Shown here piece after piece: positions 50,268-59,756 of a stretch of 64,000 bases of DNA. The stretch's first letter is position 1. Each line of letters opens with the position of its first letter. This DNA is from UBA5072 sp041737175 (lineage in GTDB: Bacteria > Bacteroidota > Bacteroidia > Bacteroidales > UBA10428). The notes under the pieces are model-generated. The model saw only the letters and a list, made by a program, of their open reading frames with translations. It was not told the origin of the DNA and searched no databases. Position numbers and translations under genes: made by a program. The stretch covers positions 40,949-104,948 of the forward strand of contig JBGSSF010000033.1 in NCBI GenBank assembly GCA_041737175.1, written 5' to 3'.

Positions 50268-53200
50268 ATGATTGAGAAATATAAGCAATTTAAGCCCACC
50301 AGTTGGGCCATCGATAATAAAACCAGCATGTACGTACTGGCATTTATCCTGGCCGCCTATGGTTTTATCAGTTATTCTACAATTGCCAAGGAACAAATTC
50401 CTGAGATCGAAATTCCCTATATCATGGTGAATACGGTATATCCCGGCACATCACCGACTGATATAGAAAACTTCATCACCCGGCCTCTGGAAAAAAACAT
50501 GAAATCCATTGAGGATGTCAAACAAATAACGAGCAATTCGGTGCAGGATTTCTCCATGATCGTAGTTGAGTTTAACACTGGCATTGATATTCCCGAAGCC
50601 AAGCAAAGGGTGAAAGATGCAGTGGACAAAACACAGTCGGACCTGCCCAATGACCTGCTCGCGCAACCGGTTGTCGGGGAAATTGATTTTTCCCAGATCC
50701 CGATCATGTATATCAACGTTTCCGGTGATTATAGCCTGGAAAACCTGAAGCAATATGCAGATAAAATGCAGGACCAGATTGAAACAGTTCCCGAGGTTAC
50801 CCGTGTAGATGTAGTAGGTGCACTTGACCGTGAAATCCAGGTGGATGTTGACATGTTCAAAATGCAGGCTGCCATGGTCACTTTTCGTGATATTCAAAAT
50901 GCAATAGCCTATGAAAACATGACCATTTCAGGCGGAAGCATTGATATGGAAGGTATGAGCAGGTCTGTTCGTGTTGTTGGTGAATTTGCCAATGTAGATG
51001 TGATTAAGAACATCAGTTTGGTATCTTCAAGCGGTGCTGTTGTGCAACTTTCGGATATTGCTGAAATCAAGGATGCCAATAAAAAGGCAGAAAGTTTCGC
51101 ACGGTTGGCCGGTAAAAATGTCATTACCCTGAATGTGGTGAAGAAAAGCGGCACCAACCTCATCAACGCAGCTGACCAGATTAAGGTGATCATTGATGAC
51201 ATGAAGCAAAATGATCTCCCCCGCGATCTGAGTATTGTTATTTCAGGTGATCAATCCTACTACACCAATATTATCCTGAAAGAACTAAATAATACCATTA
51301 TCATCGGATTTATCCTGGTGACTATCGTACTGATGTTCTTCATGGGCCTCACAAATGCAATATTTGTCGGTTTTTCTGTGCCATTGTCCATGGCTCTTGC
51401 ATACATCGTGCTGCCGGCCTTTGATTTTACACTGAATATGCTCGTGATGTTCTCATTTATTTTTGCCCTTGGAATTGTAGTGGATGATGCCATTGTAGTT
51501 ATTGAAAATACTCACCGTATTTTCAAAAAGACAGGGATGGATATTGTTCAATCGGCCAAGGCGGCGGCGGGGGAAGTGTTTGTACCCATTCTTTCGGGTA
51601 CGCTCACCACACTGGCGCCCTTCTTTCCACTTGCCTTCTGGCCGGGTGTAGTCGGTAAGTTCATGTACTATATTCCGATTACATTGATCATTACCTTGAT
51701 TGCGTCACTGATTATCGCTTATCTCTTTAATCCGGTTTTTGCTGTAACGTTTATGAAAACTGACGAGGAAGAAACTGAAGTACCCGATAAAAAGCATATT
51801 CTCAAAACAGGATTAATCATTGCCCTGATCTCTGCATTCTTTTTCCTGCCTGGTTTTGGCCTGCACAGCAAGTTTTTCATTGGCCTGGCCAACCTGGGAT
51901 TATTCATTGCGATCAGCTATGTCCTGCACAACCTGTATATGTTTAAGGTATTGCTCCGCTTCCAGCAAAATGCTCTTCCGCGCATGATGACCGCCTATGA
52001 AAAAGCACTTCGCTGGGCGCTGAAAGGCAAAAGGCCGCAAAGGCTTCTTTGGGGATTGATCGGGCTTTTCGTTGTTACCATCGTCATTTTTAATATGGGC
52101 AGCAGCAAATTGGTCTTTTTCCCGGATAGTGATCCTGCTTCAGTATTCGTAAGTATAAAAATGCCTGTGGGAACGGAAGTTCAGGTTACCGATTCCGTGA
52201 CTAAAATAGTCGAAAACAGGGTAATTGATATTCTTGGTAAGGATAATCCGATTGTTGAATCGGTAATATCAAATGTTGCGCTTGGAGCTTCTACTGATAT
52301 GTTTAGTGCGGCAACCATTACATCCAACCTGGGTAAGATCACCATTAATTTTGTAGAATTTGCAAAGAGGCATGGGACAAAAACGACCCCCTACATGGAT
52401 AAAATACGAAATGCCGTAAGAGATATACCCGGGGCGGAAGTTACTGTTGATAAGGAAAATATGGGCCCCCCGGTTGGAAAACCAGTCAATATTGAAGTGT
52501 CGAGTGAGGACCTTGATGAACTCATCGTTACTTCAAATCGTCTCATCCGGTTTATTGATTCAATGAAGGTAGGTGGCATTGAAGATCTGAAAATGGACTT
52601 TGAAGACCGGAAACCCGAGTTAATCGTGGAAGTTGACAGGGTTCGTGCCAATCGTGAAGGAATTACTACTGCACAGATCGGTGGTGAATTGCGCACAGCT
52701 ATTCTCGGTACTGAGGTAACAAAATTCCGAGAACAGGAAGATCAATACCCGGTGCAGTTGAGGTATAATGAGTATTCACGTGACAATATCGATCGCCTGA
52801 TGAACCTGAAGATCACGTTTATGGATATGGCAACAGGCCGGTTAAAGAGCATTCCTTTATCGTCGGTTGCCACTGTAAAATATCAGAACACCTATGGTGG
52901 TATTAACCGTAAGGACCTGAAAAGAGTGATCACCGTTTCTTCTAACCTGCTTTCAGGATACACTTCAAACGAAGTGAACGCCCGAATTAAGGATGTGCTT
53001 GTAAATTTCGTAAAACCCCAGGGAACTGACATAAAAATAACGGGCGAACAGCAGGATCAGGCTGATAATATGATATTTCTGAGCAAAGCGATGTTCCTCT
53101 CGCTGTGTCTTGTATTATTCATCCTGATCACCCAGTTCAATTCACTGAGCAAACCCATCATTATTATATCCGAAGTAGTTTTCAGTATCATTGGCGTATT

Positions 53201-53696
53201 GCTTGGCTTTACCATTTTCAAAATGGACTTTTCCGTGATCATGACCGGTATGGGTGTTGTAGCACTTGCAGGTATTGTGGTGAGGAACGGGATTTTGCTT
53301 GTTGAATTTACAGACAAGCTGAAGGAAGAAGGGGTACGAACCCGTGAAGCCATCATTGAAGCCGGTAAGATAAGGATAACGCCAATTGTTCTTACTGCAA
53401 CGGCTACCATCCTGGGATTGGTTCCGCTGGCATTTGGGTTTAATATCAATTTTGCTACCCTACTCACTGAATATCAGCCGCATATTCACTTTGGAAGCGA
53501 TACCCGCCAGTTTTTCGGTCCGCTGGCATGGACGATTATATTCGGATTATCCTTTGCCACAGTGCTGACCCTGATATTTATTCCGGTAATGTATAAGCTC
53601 ATACATATCTGGAAAATAAGAAGGACAAAAAAGGCACATTACAGACAACTAAAAAGAGCAAAACGGAAAGAATTGTTTTTGCAGTCGCTTCAGTAA
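50268..53696 (+). CDS. RND efflux pump with enlarged central region
   Basis: 1142 residues, about 100 longer than typical AcrB-like pumps. The proton-relay acidic pair is in GIVVDDAIVVIEN (helix 4), and porter domains flank each half. The excess lies between helices 6 and 7 (about residues 495-590), where two additional hydrophobic stretches (GLIIALISAFFFLPGFGL and FFIGLANLGLFIAISYVL) could be extra membrane helices. Last gene of tetR-tolC-adaptor-RND. Substrate unknown; the adaptor and TetR suggest drugs, bile-like compounds or lipids. Confidence 0.92.
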   Translation: MIEKYKQFKPTSWAIDNKTSMYVLAFILAAYGFISYSTIAKEQIPEIEIPYIMVNTVYPGTSPTDIENFITRPLEKNMKSIEDVKQITSNSVQDFSMIVVEFNTGIDIPEAKQRVKDAVDKTQSDLPNDLLAQPVVGEIDFSQIPIMYINVSGDYSLENLKQYADKMQDQIETVPEVTRVDVVGALDREIQVDVDMFKMQAAMVTFRDIQNAIAYENMTISGGSIDMEGMSRSVRVVGEFANVDVIKNISLVSSSGAVVQLSDIAEIKDANKKAESFARLAGKNVITLNVVKKSGTNLINAADQIKVIIDDMKQNDLPRDLSIVISGDQSYYTNIILKELNNTIIIGFILVTIVLMFFMGLTNAIFVGFSVPLSMALAYIVLPAFDFTLNMLVMFSFIFALGIVVDDAIVVIENTHRIFKKTGMDIVQSAKAAAGEVFVPILSGTLTTLAPFFPLAFWPGVVGKFMYYIPITLIITLIASLIIAYLFNPVFAVTFMKTDEEETEVPDKKHILKTGLIIALISAFFFLPGFGLHSKFFIGLANLGLFIAISYVLHNLYMFKVLLRFQQNALPRMMTAYEKALRWALKGKRPQRLLWGLIGLFVVTIVIFNMGSSKLVFFPDSDPASVFVSIKMPVGTEVQVTDSVTKIVENRVIDILGKDNPIVESVISNVALGASTDMFSAATITSNLGKITINFVEFAKRHGTKTTPYMDKIRNAVRDIPGAEVTVDKENMGPPVGKPVNIEVSSEDLDELIVTSNRLIRFIDSMKVGGIEDLKMDFEDRKPELIVEVDRVRANREGITTAQIGGELRTAILGTEVTKFREQEDQYPVQLRYNEYSRDNIDRLMNLKITFMDMATGRLKSIPLSSVATVKYQNTYGGINRKDLKRVITVSSNLLSGYTSNEVNARIKDVLVNFVKPQGTDIKITGEQQDQADNMIFLSKAMFLSLCLVLFILITQFNSLSKPIIIISEVVFSIIGVLLGFTIFKMDFSVIMTGMGVVALAGIVVRNGILLVEFTDKLKEEGVRTREAIIEAGKIRITPIVLTATATILGLVPLAFGFNINFATLLTEYQPHIHFGSDTRQFFGPLAWTIIFGLSFATVLTLIFIPVMYKLIHIWKIRRTKKAHYRQLKRAKRKELFLQSLQ

Positions 53697-53707
53697 AAAG
53701 AAATACT

Positions 53708-53736
53708 GTAGAGATGGGTTTGAAACCCATCTCTAC
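53708..53736. repeat. Perfect 29-bp hairpin repeat, copy 2
   Basis: GTAGAGATGGGTTT and AAACCCATCTCTAC around a single G, 11 bp after the RND stop. Same element as 38934-38962, with a compensated change in the stem (AT pair for GC pair), which shows that the stem, not just the sequence, is kept. Confidence 0.75.
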
Positions 53737-53761
53737 ATTCTCTTTCCCTGTAACCCCCGCT

Positions 53762-53935
53762 AAGCGGAGTTTTCTTAACTCCGCTTGCTGCAACTGTAGT
53801 CTGTGACTACCATTCAAATCGTCTTACATGACAATCAAATATTACTTACCGACAATATATTTCATTTTTAATATATTCATTGAAGTTTAGTTGCAAACTA
53901 CAGTCTCATAGGGCGTAGTTAAGAAAACCACGCCC
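53762..53935. repeat. Inverted pair of hairpin repeats
   Basis: AAGCGGAGTT-TTCTT-AACTCCGCTT (53762-53786) and GGGCGTAGTT-AAGAA-AACCACGCCC (53911-53935), followed or preceded by a conserved GCAACTGTAGTCT/AGACTGTAGTTTGC tail, so the two units are in inverted orientation around an AT-rich centre (53812-53880). Confidence 0.6.
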
Positions 53936-53974
53936 AGCGCTTATACTTCGCTTAACAGGGTAAACTAAATATAA

Positions 53975-54030
53975 TTCAAGCAAAAAGCCTGAACGGATAG
54001 GCTCGACTTAGGCACAGCCTAAGCCGAACG
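53975..54030 (+). repeat. Two-hairpin repeat, copy A
   Basis: Hairpin 1 (TTCAAGC-AAAAA-GCCTGAA), the linker CGGATAGG and hairpin 2 (TCGACTTAGGC-ACA-GCCTAAGCCGA) end in ACG. Copy B has the same order and also shares the flanking TAAATTAAAT-like DNA on its left, so similarity extends beyond the hairpins. Confidence 0.8.
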
Positions 54031-54094
54031 GGGACAGGAAAATGTGAAGCGGGCGCTGGAAATCGCAGCCAGTGGTTCACATAATATTCTGATC
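54031..54094 (+). pseudogene. comM/yifB fragment 1 (residues 199-219)
   Basis: Matches intact comM at 61426-61489 with 5 mismatches in 64 bp. In comM frame it reads GQENVKRALEIAASGSHNIL followed by I. Four of the five changed codons are synonymous (GTC/GTG, AAA/AAG, TTA/CTG, ATC/ATA) and only ATG/ATC changes the residue. It starts directly at the edge of two-hairpin repeat A and ends 16 bp from the second RND permease stop. Confidence 0.85.
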
Positions 54095-54109
54095 ATATAC
54101 TTTATAATT

Positions 54110-57100
54110 TCATATTCTTGGTGGTAACAGTTTATAAATTACAGGTGTAATGATCCTTGATAACAATGTGGAGCTTATCAATCCTCCTATTATAACAATA
54201 GCCAATGGGGAGAGAAGAGGATTTGTTGAAACGGCTATTGGCATCAATCCTCCTATAGCTGTAAGAGAGGTTAAAATAATAGGAAGGAATCGTATCTCAC
54301 CGGCTTCACGAATGGCTTCTTCTAACGATTTCCCCTCTTTACGCAACTGATTGGTGAAATCCACCAGCAGGATGGAGTTCTTTATCTCTATTCCTGCCAG
54401 GGCTATTAATCCAATTAAGGCAACAAACGATAAGGAATTACCGGTAATCCAGAGTGCAGTCAAAGCTCCCACCAAACCTATCGGTATTACAGATAGAACA
54501 ATTAACGTACTTTTAAATGTCTTAAACTCCAGGACTAAAATTGCAATGAACAAAAATAAGGTGATTATAAGGATGGTGCCAAATCCCCCAAATGTCTCCT
54601 GCCGCGATTCAAATTCTCCGCCCATCTTGTATGAATACCCCTGAGGCAAATTGAAATTATCCATTTGGCCGATAACACTCTTTATAACGTTATCAGCTAA
54701 ATATCCTTTCATTACAAAAGCACTTACCGATACTGTTCTGATTTTGTTATAATGATTGATGGTAAGAGGAGAGGATTCTAATTTTAAAGTAGCCAATTGT
54801 GTCAGGGGAATTGCAAAACCCTGATTATTGTTTACAAACAAATTGTCAAAAATATCAAGTGATGCCCTTTCATATTTAGGTGACGTTAATAATATATCAT
54901 AGTCATTGCTGTTGTCATCTGAAAAATTTCCCAGTTTAAATCCTGCAACTGCCAAATGAACCAGGCGATCAATATTCACAGTTGGAATCCCTAGACTATT
55001 GGCCTTTTCTTTATCAATATCCAGTTTAATATCACTTTTAAGATTTGTTACCGGGTTTTTTACATACATGGTACCCGGTGTTTTGATCAACAGGTTTTCT
55101 ACTCTTTTAGCTATCTGACGTAATGAATCAAGATTATCTCCCTCAAGCCTAACCTCCACGGGAGCTATGATTTGTGCACCCTGCTCAAAGTTTTTTACTT
55201 CAATTCTGGCATCCGGGTAATCAATAAAAATACGCCTGATCTTTTCAATTAATTCCAGTTTATTATCTGAAGTTGTTTTAGGATCCAATTGTACAAAGAT
55301 TTGAGCATAATCACTTTTCTCATTTTCAGGCATTTCACTATAGTATATCCATGGATTGCCTTTACCGACATTACTTGTGAAATATTTTATTTCCTGAAAT
55401 TTTGCCAGTTCACTCTCAACATATCTCGTTACACTATCTGTTTTGTAAATATTGGTTTGCAATGGTGTATTGATGTTAATAATAAACTGCGGTTTTTCAG
55501 AAGCCGGGAACAAGCTAATACCAATCATACCTATCAGTTGCAGAGATCCAATAAAAATTAAGGTAGCAACTAATATTGTGATTATGGGGTGTTTCAAGGC
55601 TATGTGCAATATTGGACCATATATTTTATGAATACCGGTTTGAAAAGCCCGAAGGAATAAATTGCCTTTGTTTTGCTTTTTGTGTTCTCTTAATATTCGA
55701 CTTGCTAAGAACGGAACAATGGTCAATGACAAAACCATCGAAGCAAACACACAGCCTACTACTGCCATCGGCAAGCCTCTTATAAAGTCTCCTGTGCCAC
55801 CAGGTATAAATATCAATGGTAAAAAAGCAATGATCAGGGTAGCCGTACACCCAATAACAGCAAATCCTATTTGTCTGGTAGCTTTAAGGGTGGCTTCTAT
55901 TCTGGAGTATCCCTCCCGGAGCCATCGCTCAATATTCTCCACAACAACAATACCGTCGTCCACCAGCAACCCCAGTGATACTACCAGACCAACAATGGTC
56001 ACCTGAGTTAAACTAAATCCAAGTAAATTCAGAATTACCAGTCCAATTGAAACCGATAATGGAATTGATATCATTACAATAGAAGCGGCTCTTCCTCCCA
56101 ATGGTAAAAGTGTAATTGCTATAATAAAAATAGCTATCATAAAATCCTTCCCCAAACCACCTAAACGCTTGTTCACATTTTCTGCCTGATCAAAGTAATC
56201 GACCAATTCGATATTCGGAGGTAACGTCTTTTTAAATTTTTCAATAACTGGCAAATACAACTTTTGAGTATGAGAAATATTGGATCCTGATTTTTGACCG
56301 GCATTTACTAAAACACACCTGTGTCCGTTTAAACGGGTAATATGTTTGGACTCTTCATAATCAAAATGCACATTGGCAACATCTTTTAAACGCACATTTT
56401 TTCTATCAATACTGTAAACAATAGTGTTCTCTATTTCTGCAATTGACTTATAATTACCACTTGTTTTAATATTGAATGTTTTACTACCTGCGTATACAGT
56501 TCCTCCTGGAATATTAGCAATCTCGCTCTGAATACTGGCAATAATAGCATTTATAGGAATATGCATTTGAGCAAGTTTGTCCAACTGTAAATCCACCCTC
56601 ATCATTTGTTTTGGCAATCCACTGATTTCGACTTTCTGTAAAGTATTGATCTTCTCCAGCTCATCCTGCAAACTCTCTGCCTGTTTTTTCAATTGTTCTC
56701 TTGGAGCATTTTCTGAAACAAGCGCCATTTGTAAGATATTCACATCTGTTGGTGAAAACTTTCTGATATCAATGCTTAAAATAGCTTCAGGCAATGTTCC
56801 ACGAAGGTTGTTTACCTCACGGACAACTTCTTGATAATGTTCGTTCACATTGACGCCATATTTAAACTCTACTTCGATTACAGCAATACCATCCTTTATG
56901 GTAGTTTTTATGCGTTTGATGTCTTCAAGTTCAGACATTTTTTTCTCAATGGGATCAACAACCAGTTCTTCTATATCATTGGGCGAAGTGCCAGGATAAA
57001 CTACAATCACATGGAAGTAGGGTGTATTAAGTTCAGGATCCTCAGACCGGGGCATATTGATTAATGTAGTTATCCCCAAAACAATGGTCATTACAAGAAT

Positions 57101-57148
57101 AACCAATGTAAACTGATAGTTTTTTACGGCAAATTCAGAGATTTTCAT
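54110..57148 (-). CDS. RND efflux pump, second system
   Basis: 1012 residues, normal length. Relay acidic pair in SLGLLVDDGIVVVENIERW; porter motifs PGTSPNDIEELVVDPIEKKMSELEDI at the start. The proteins of this operon show no close resemblance to those of the first one; it seems nearer to HAE-type pumps common in Bacteroidota. Base composition appears more AT-rich than the uronate region. Third gene of tolC-adaptor-RND on the minus strand. Confidence 0.92.
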   Translation of the reverse strand: MKISEFAVKNYQFTLVILVMTIVLGITTLINMPRSEDPELNTPYFHVIVVYPGTSPNDIEELVVDPIEKKMSELEDIKRIKTTIKDGIAVIEVEFKYGVNVNEHYQEVVREVNNLRGTLPEAILSIDIRKFSPTDVNILQMALVSENAPREQLKKQAESLQDELEKINTLQKVEISGLPKQMMRVDLQLDKLAQMHIPINAIIASIQSEIANIPGGTVYAGSKTFNIKTSGNYKSIAEIENTIVYSIDRKNVRLKDVANVHFDYEESKHITRLNGHRCVLVNAGQKSGSNISHTQKLYLPVIEKFKKTLPPNIELVDYFDQAENVNKRLGGLGKDFMIAIFIIAITLLPLGGRAASIVMISIPLSVSIGLVILNLLGFSLTQVTIVGLVVSLGLLVDDGIVVVENIERWLREGYSRIEATLKATRQIGFAVIGCTATLIIAFLPLIFIPGGTGDFIRGLPMAVVGCVFASMVLSLTIVPFLASRILREHKKQNKGNLFLRAFQTGIHKIYGPILHIALKHPIITILVATLIFIGSLQLIGMIGISLFPASEKPQFIININTPLQTNIYKTDSVTRYVESELAKFQEIKYFTSNVGKGNPWIYYSEMPENEKSDYAQIFVQLDPKTTSDNKLELIEKIRRIFIDYPDARIEVKNFEQGAQIIAPVEVRLEGDNLDSLRQIAKRVENLLIKTPGTMYVKNPVTNLKSDIKLDIDKEKANSLGIPTVNIDRLVHLAVAGFKLGNFSDDNSNDYDILLTSPKYERASLDIFDNLFVNNNQGFAIPLTQLATLKLESSPLTINHYNKIRTVSVSAFVMKGYLADNVIKSVIGQMDNFNLPQGYSYKMGGEFESRQETFGGFGTILIITLFLFIAILVLEFKTFKSTLIVLSVIPIGLVGALTALWITGNSLSFVALIGLIALAGIEIKNSILLVDFTNQLRKEGKSLEEAIREAGEIRFLPIILTSLTAIGGLMPIAVSTNPLLSPLAIVIIGGLISSTLLSRIITPVIYKLLPPRI

Positions 57149-57155
57149 TTCGAAT

Positions 57156-58229
57156 CTAATTTTTTACTAAATAATTATTTGTCATCTTTATAACTGATTT
57201 GTCCGTCAGATAAGCACTTCCCGATACAATCAGTGAAATGTACCTGTCAAGTCCTTTTGAAACAATGATGTTTTTCCCATCAATCGCGTCAATCTTTACA
57301 GGTACTTTTATTGCATTTGTATTATCATTGGTTACAAATACGAATCCCTGATCATCATTACCATCCAGCAATGCATCATAAGGTATTTGCCATACAAGAT
57401 TCTTTTGCGATAACATGATCTCAGCTTTCCCAAACATACCCGAAGCGATATTTAATTCCCGCGCATTATTCAGTTTTAAGTCAATGGAAAAGGAACCTGT
57501 CATCTGATCGGCATCCTCAGCTTTAGAACTGACATATGCCTGCAAATCATAGATATTCAGGGCTTCTATTTCTACACTGGCTTTGTCATTTAATTTTATA
57601 TTGGCCCATTCTTTGTCGCTGACTGCCACCCGCAGAATCCAGTCAGCCCGACCCTTGCTGCTGGTTTGTAATACCGGCATTCCTGATCCTATAATTTGTC
57701 CTTCGTTGGCAAGTTTCTTTATAACCACACCATCATGAGTTGCTCTAATTTCAGAGTATTGCAAATTGAATTTCGCAGCAGCCAGTTGCTGTTGGACCAG
57801 TTCTAAACCCGTTTTTGAGTTTTGCAACTGCTCCAGTGTGATTACACTGTCTTTCCGAAGGTTTTCGAACCTGTTATAATCCCTGGCAGCTTTTTCGAAT
57901 GCTATCTGGGTTTGATTCACCTGTGAAGATATTTCTGTCAGATCGAGTGTTGCAAGCAGATGACCTTTTCTTATCCTGTCTCCCTCTTTCACATAAACTC
58001 TGTCAAGTATACCACCGGTTTTAAAAGAAAGCATAGTTTCATCATCTGTTGTAAACTGTCCTGATGAATGAACACTTCCTGTCACTTCAACCCGGCTTAG
58101 ATAAATTACCTTTACAGGAATAGCTTCCACTGACTTTGGCAGAGAATGGTTTTCTGGTTCTTTACCGCAACCAGCCAATAGCAGCATATATAATGTGCTA
58201 CTCGTTAAGATATTATAACTGTTTTTCAT
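57156..58229 (-). CDS. RND efflux periplasmic adaptor, second system
   Basis: 357 residues. Lipobox LLLAGC (Cys about 21), lipoyl halves VYVKEGDRIRKGHLLATLDL and IRATHDGVVIKKLANEGQIIG, a helical hairpin between them and a barrel domain (WILRVAVSDKEWANIKLNDKA). Bridges pump and TolC-type duct. Spaced 7 bp from the pump gene and 17 bp from the tolC-like gene. Confidence 0.92.
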   Translation of the reverse strand: MKNSYNILTSSTLYMLLLAGCGKEPENHSLPKSVEAIPVKVIYLSRVEVTGSVHSSGQFTTDDETMLSFKTGGILDRVYVKEGDRIRKGHLLATLDLTEISSQVNQTQIAFEKAARDYNRFENLRKDSVITLEQLQNSKTGLELVQQQLAAAKFNLQYSEIRATHDGVVIKKLANEGQIIGSGMPVLQTSSKGRADWILRVAVSDKEWANIKLNDKASVEIEALNIYDLQAYVSSKAEDADQMTGSFSIDLKLNNARELNIASGMFGKAEIMLSQKNLVWQIPYDALLDGNDDQGFVFVTNDNTNAIKVPVKIDAIDGKNIIVSKGLDRYISLIVSGSAYLTDKSVIKMTNNYLVKN

Positions 58230-58246
58230 ATTGCTTTGTATTGATT

Positions 58247-59611
58247 TTATTTATTAATTTCTCTTTCGTAAGTGGCCAGTGCTGCCAGCAGCTGATATTT
58301 GTCAATGACCAGTTGGAGTGAGGCTGTAGTTAGCTGATTCCTTGCATCAATAGTTTCGATGAATGTATTAATCCCCTCCTGGTAACCTTTTTCTATGAGC
58401 TTACTATAGGCCGTGGTTGCATCTAATTGTTTAATGCTAGCTGAATAATTCTGGTAAGATGCCATCAGATTATTCCTGGCCATATCGGCTGATAACTCGA
58501 TCTGATTAAGGGTATAGGTATTATTTATCATCTGATATTTCAGATCCAATTCAGATTTTTTTATCCTGATCCTGTTTCTTCCGGCAGAAAAAAGCGGGAA
58601 ATTGAATTGGAATCCCAAAAAGTAATATTTTGATTGATTATTAAATTTCCAGTCACTTGCCTGTGAGCCAATATCTAAAAAACCATTAAGTTTAGGGATC
58701 CAGTATGCTTTGTTCATTTTTAAAACATTTTGGTATATAGATAAAGATTGATCCAAAGCCTTTAATTCAGTTCTGTTATTAATGGATGCCTCATTCAAAA
58801 GATATTGATCTACTATTTTCTGATCAACAGATACTACATAGGCGGTGTCAATAGCTTCATCCGTGTTGGTATTAATTATAAAGTTGAAATACATCTGGGC
58901 ATTTCTCATTTGTTGTAGTGCCGATGTTCTTTTTGCTTCGAGGCCCTGTATCTCACTTTCCGATCTTAACACATAAGCCTTGAGCGACTTGCCATTATCA
59001 AGAAGACTTTGGTTCATTCTTTTGGCTTCCCGGGCCAGCCTTAACGCACCATCATAAATTGCAATTGATCTTACGGCACTTAAATAATTGTAATAAGCTA
59101 CCTGAATATTCCTGGTCAATTCGCTTTTATAGATCTCCACCTCATACTCCTGCATTGTAATTTGCTGTTTCTGGATTGTGCGGTTATAAATAAGATCACT
59201 GTTAATGATGGGTAGAGATGTTCTGACTTTCAGGTCATAAAAATTTTGTGGAAAGAAATTTGTTTCGACATTACTGATATCAGGAAAAGCATCACCAGAT
59301 GTCAGTTGATTCAAAGTCCTGTAGACCGGATTTAACATATCACCGACTGGAAATGAAATACTTCTTCCCCCGTCCCCCGACTGGTAATCGCCTTTTAAAT
59401 CTATTGATGGAAAAAACAAGCTGTTAGCTGTTTTAAGTGCATTCAAAGCGCTTTCGAGGCTGATATTCTTCTCTTGTAGCACCAGATTATTTTTTAGTCC
59501 GGTTTCAATGTACTTTTCAAGACTTCCCTGGGCATTGATGATAATGCTCATCCCTAATAATTGGATGACTGGCAATAATCTTTTTTTAAATTCTGAAGTT
59601 ATACACATCAT
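58247..59611 (-). CDS. TolC-family outer-membrane efflux protein, second system
   Basis: 454 residues from ATG 59611 (MMCITSEFKKRLLPVIQLLG to INAQ); in-frame ATG 59680 would add a second hydrophobic stretch before the signal peptide. Two OEP halves: LEKYIETGLKNNLVLQEKNISLESA and, in the second, YWIPKLNGFLDIGSQ and FPLFSAGRNRIRIKK. First gene of the second RND operon; a promoter lies at 59703-59735. Confidence 0.9.
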   Translation of the reverse strand: MMCITSEFKKRLLPVIQLLGMSIIINAQGSLEKYIETGLKNNLVLQEKNISLESALNALKTANSLFFPSIDLKGDYQSGDGGRSISFPVGDMLNPVYRTLNQLTSGDAFPDISNVETNFFPQNFYDLKVRTSLPIINSDLIYNRTIQKQQITMQEYEVEIYKSELTRNIQVAYYNYLSAVRSIAIYDGALRLAREAKRMNQSLLDNGKSLKAYVLRSESEIQGLEAKRTSALQQMRNAQMYFNFIINTNTDEAIDTAYVVSVDQKIVDQYLLNEASINNRTELKALDQSLSIYQNVLKMNKAYWIPKLNGFLDIGSQASDWKFNNQSKYYFLGFQFNFPLFSAGRNRIRIKKSELDLKYQMINNTYTLNQIELSADMARNNLMASYQNYSASIKQLDATTAYSKLIEKGYQEGINTFIETIDARNQLTTASLQLVIDKYQLLAALATYEREINK

Positions 59612-59702
59612 TGCTATCGTATTAAAAGATTTTGTTTTAACTCTGCTTTTGATTAATATTACTAAGAATAAAAAGTTCATATAAAATTGAATCTTACTCC
59701 AA

Positions 59703-59735
59703 CAAAGTTACGTGTGTAAACAGGCCTATATCAAT
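59703..59735 (-). promoter_or_regulatory. Bacteroidota-type promoter of the second RND operon
   Basis: On the minus strand: ATTG (59735-59732), 21-bp spacer, TAACTTTG (59710-59703), a perfect -7 box with a near -33. It overlaps the divergent leader of the luxR-like gene, so the regulator could control it at short range. Confidence 0.5.
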
Positions 59736-59756
59736 AGTGAATTATCATCAATTTTT

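Larger units (their letters stand above)
53697..54109. other. Repeat-filled gap between two convergent RND operons
   Basis: This 413-bp gap holds a hairpin repeat (53708-53736), two related hairpins (53762-53786, 53911-53935) in opposite arrangement, the two-hairpin repeat (53975-54030), and a comM fragment (54031-54094). No gene. Confidence 0.75.
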
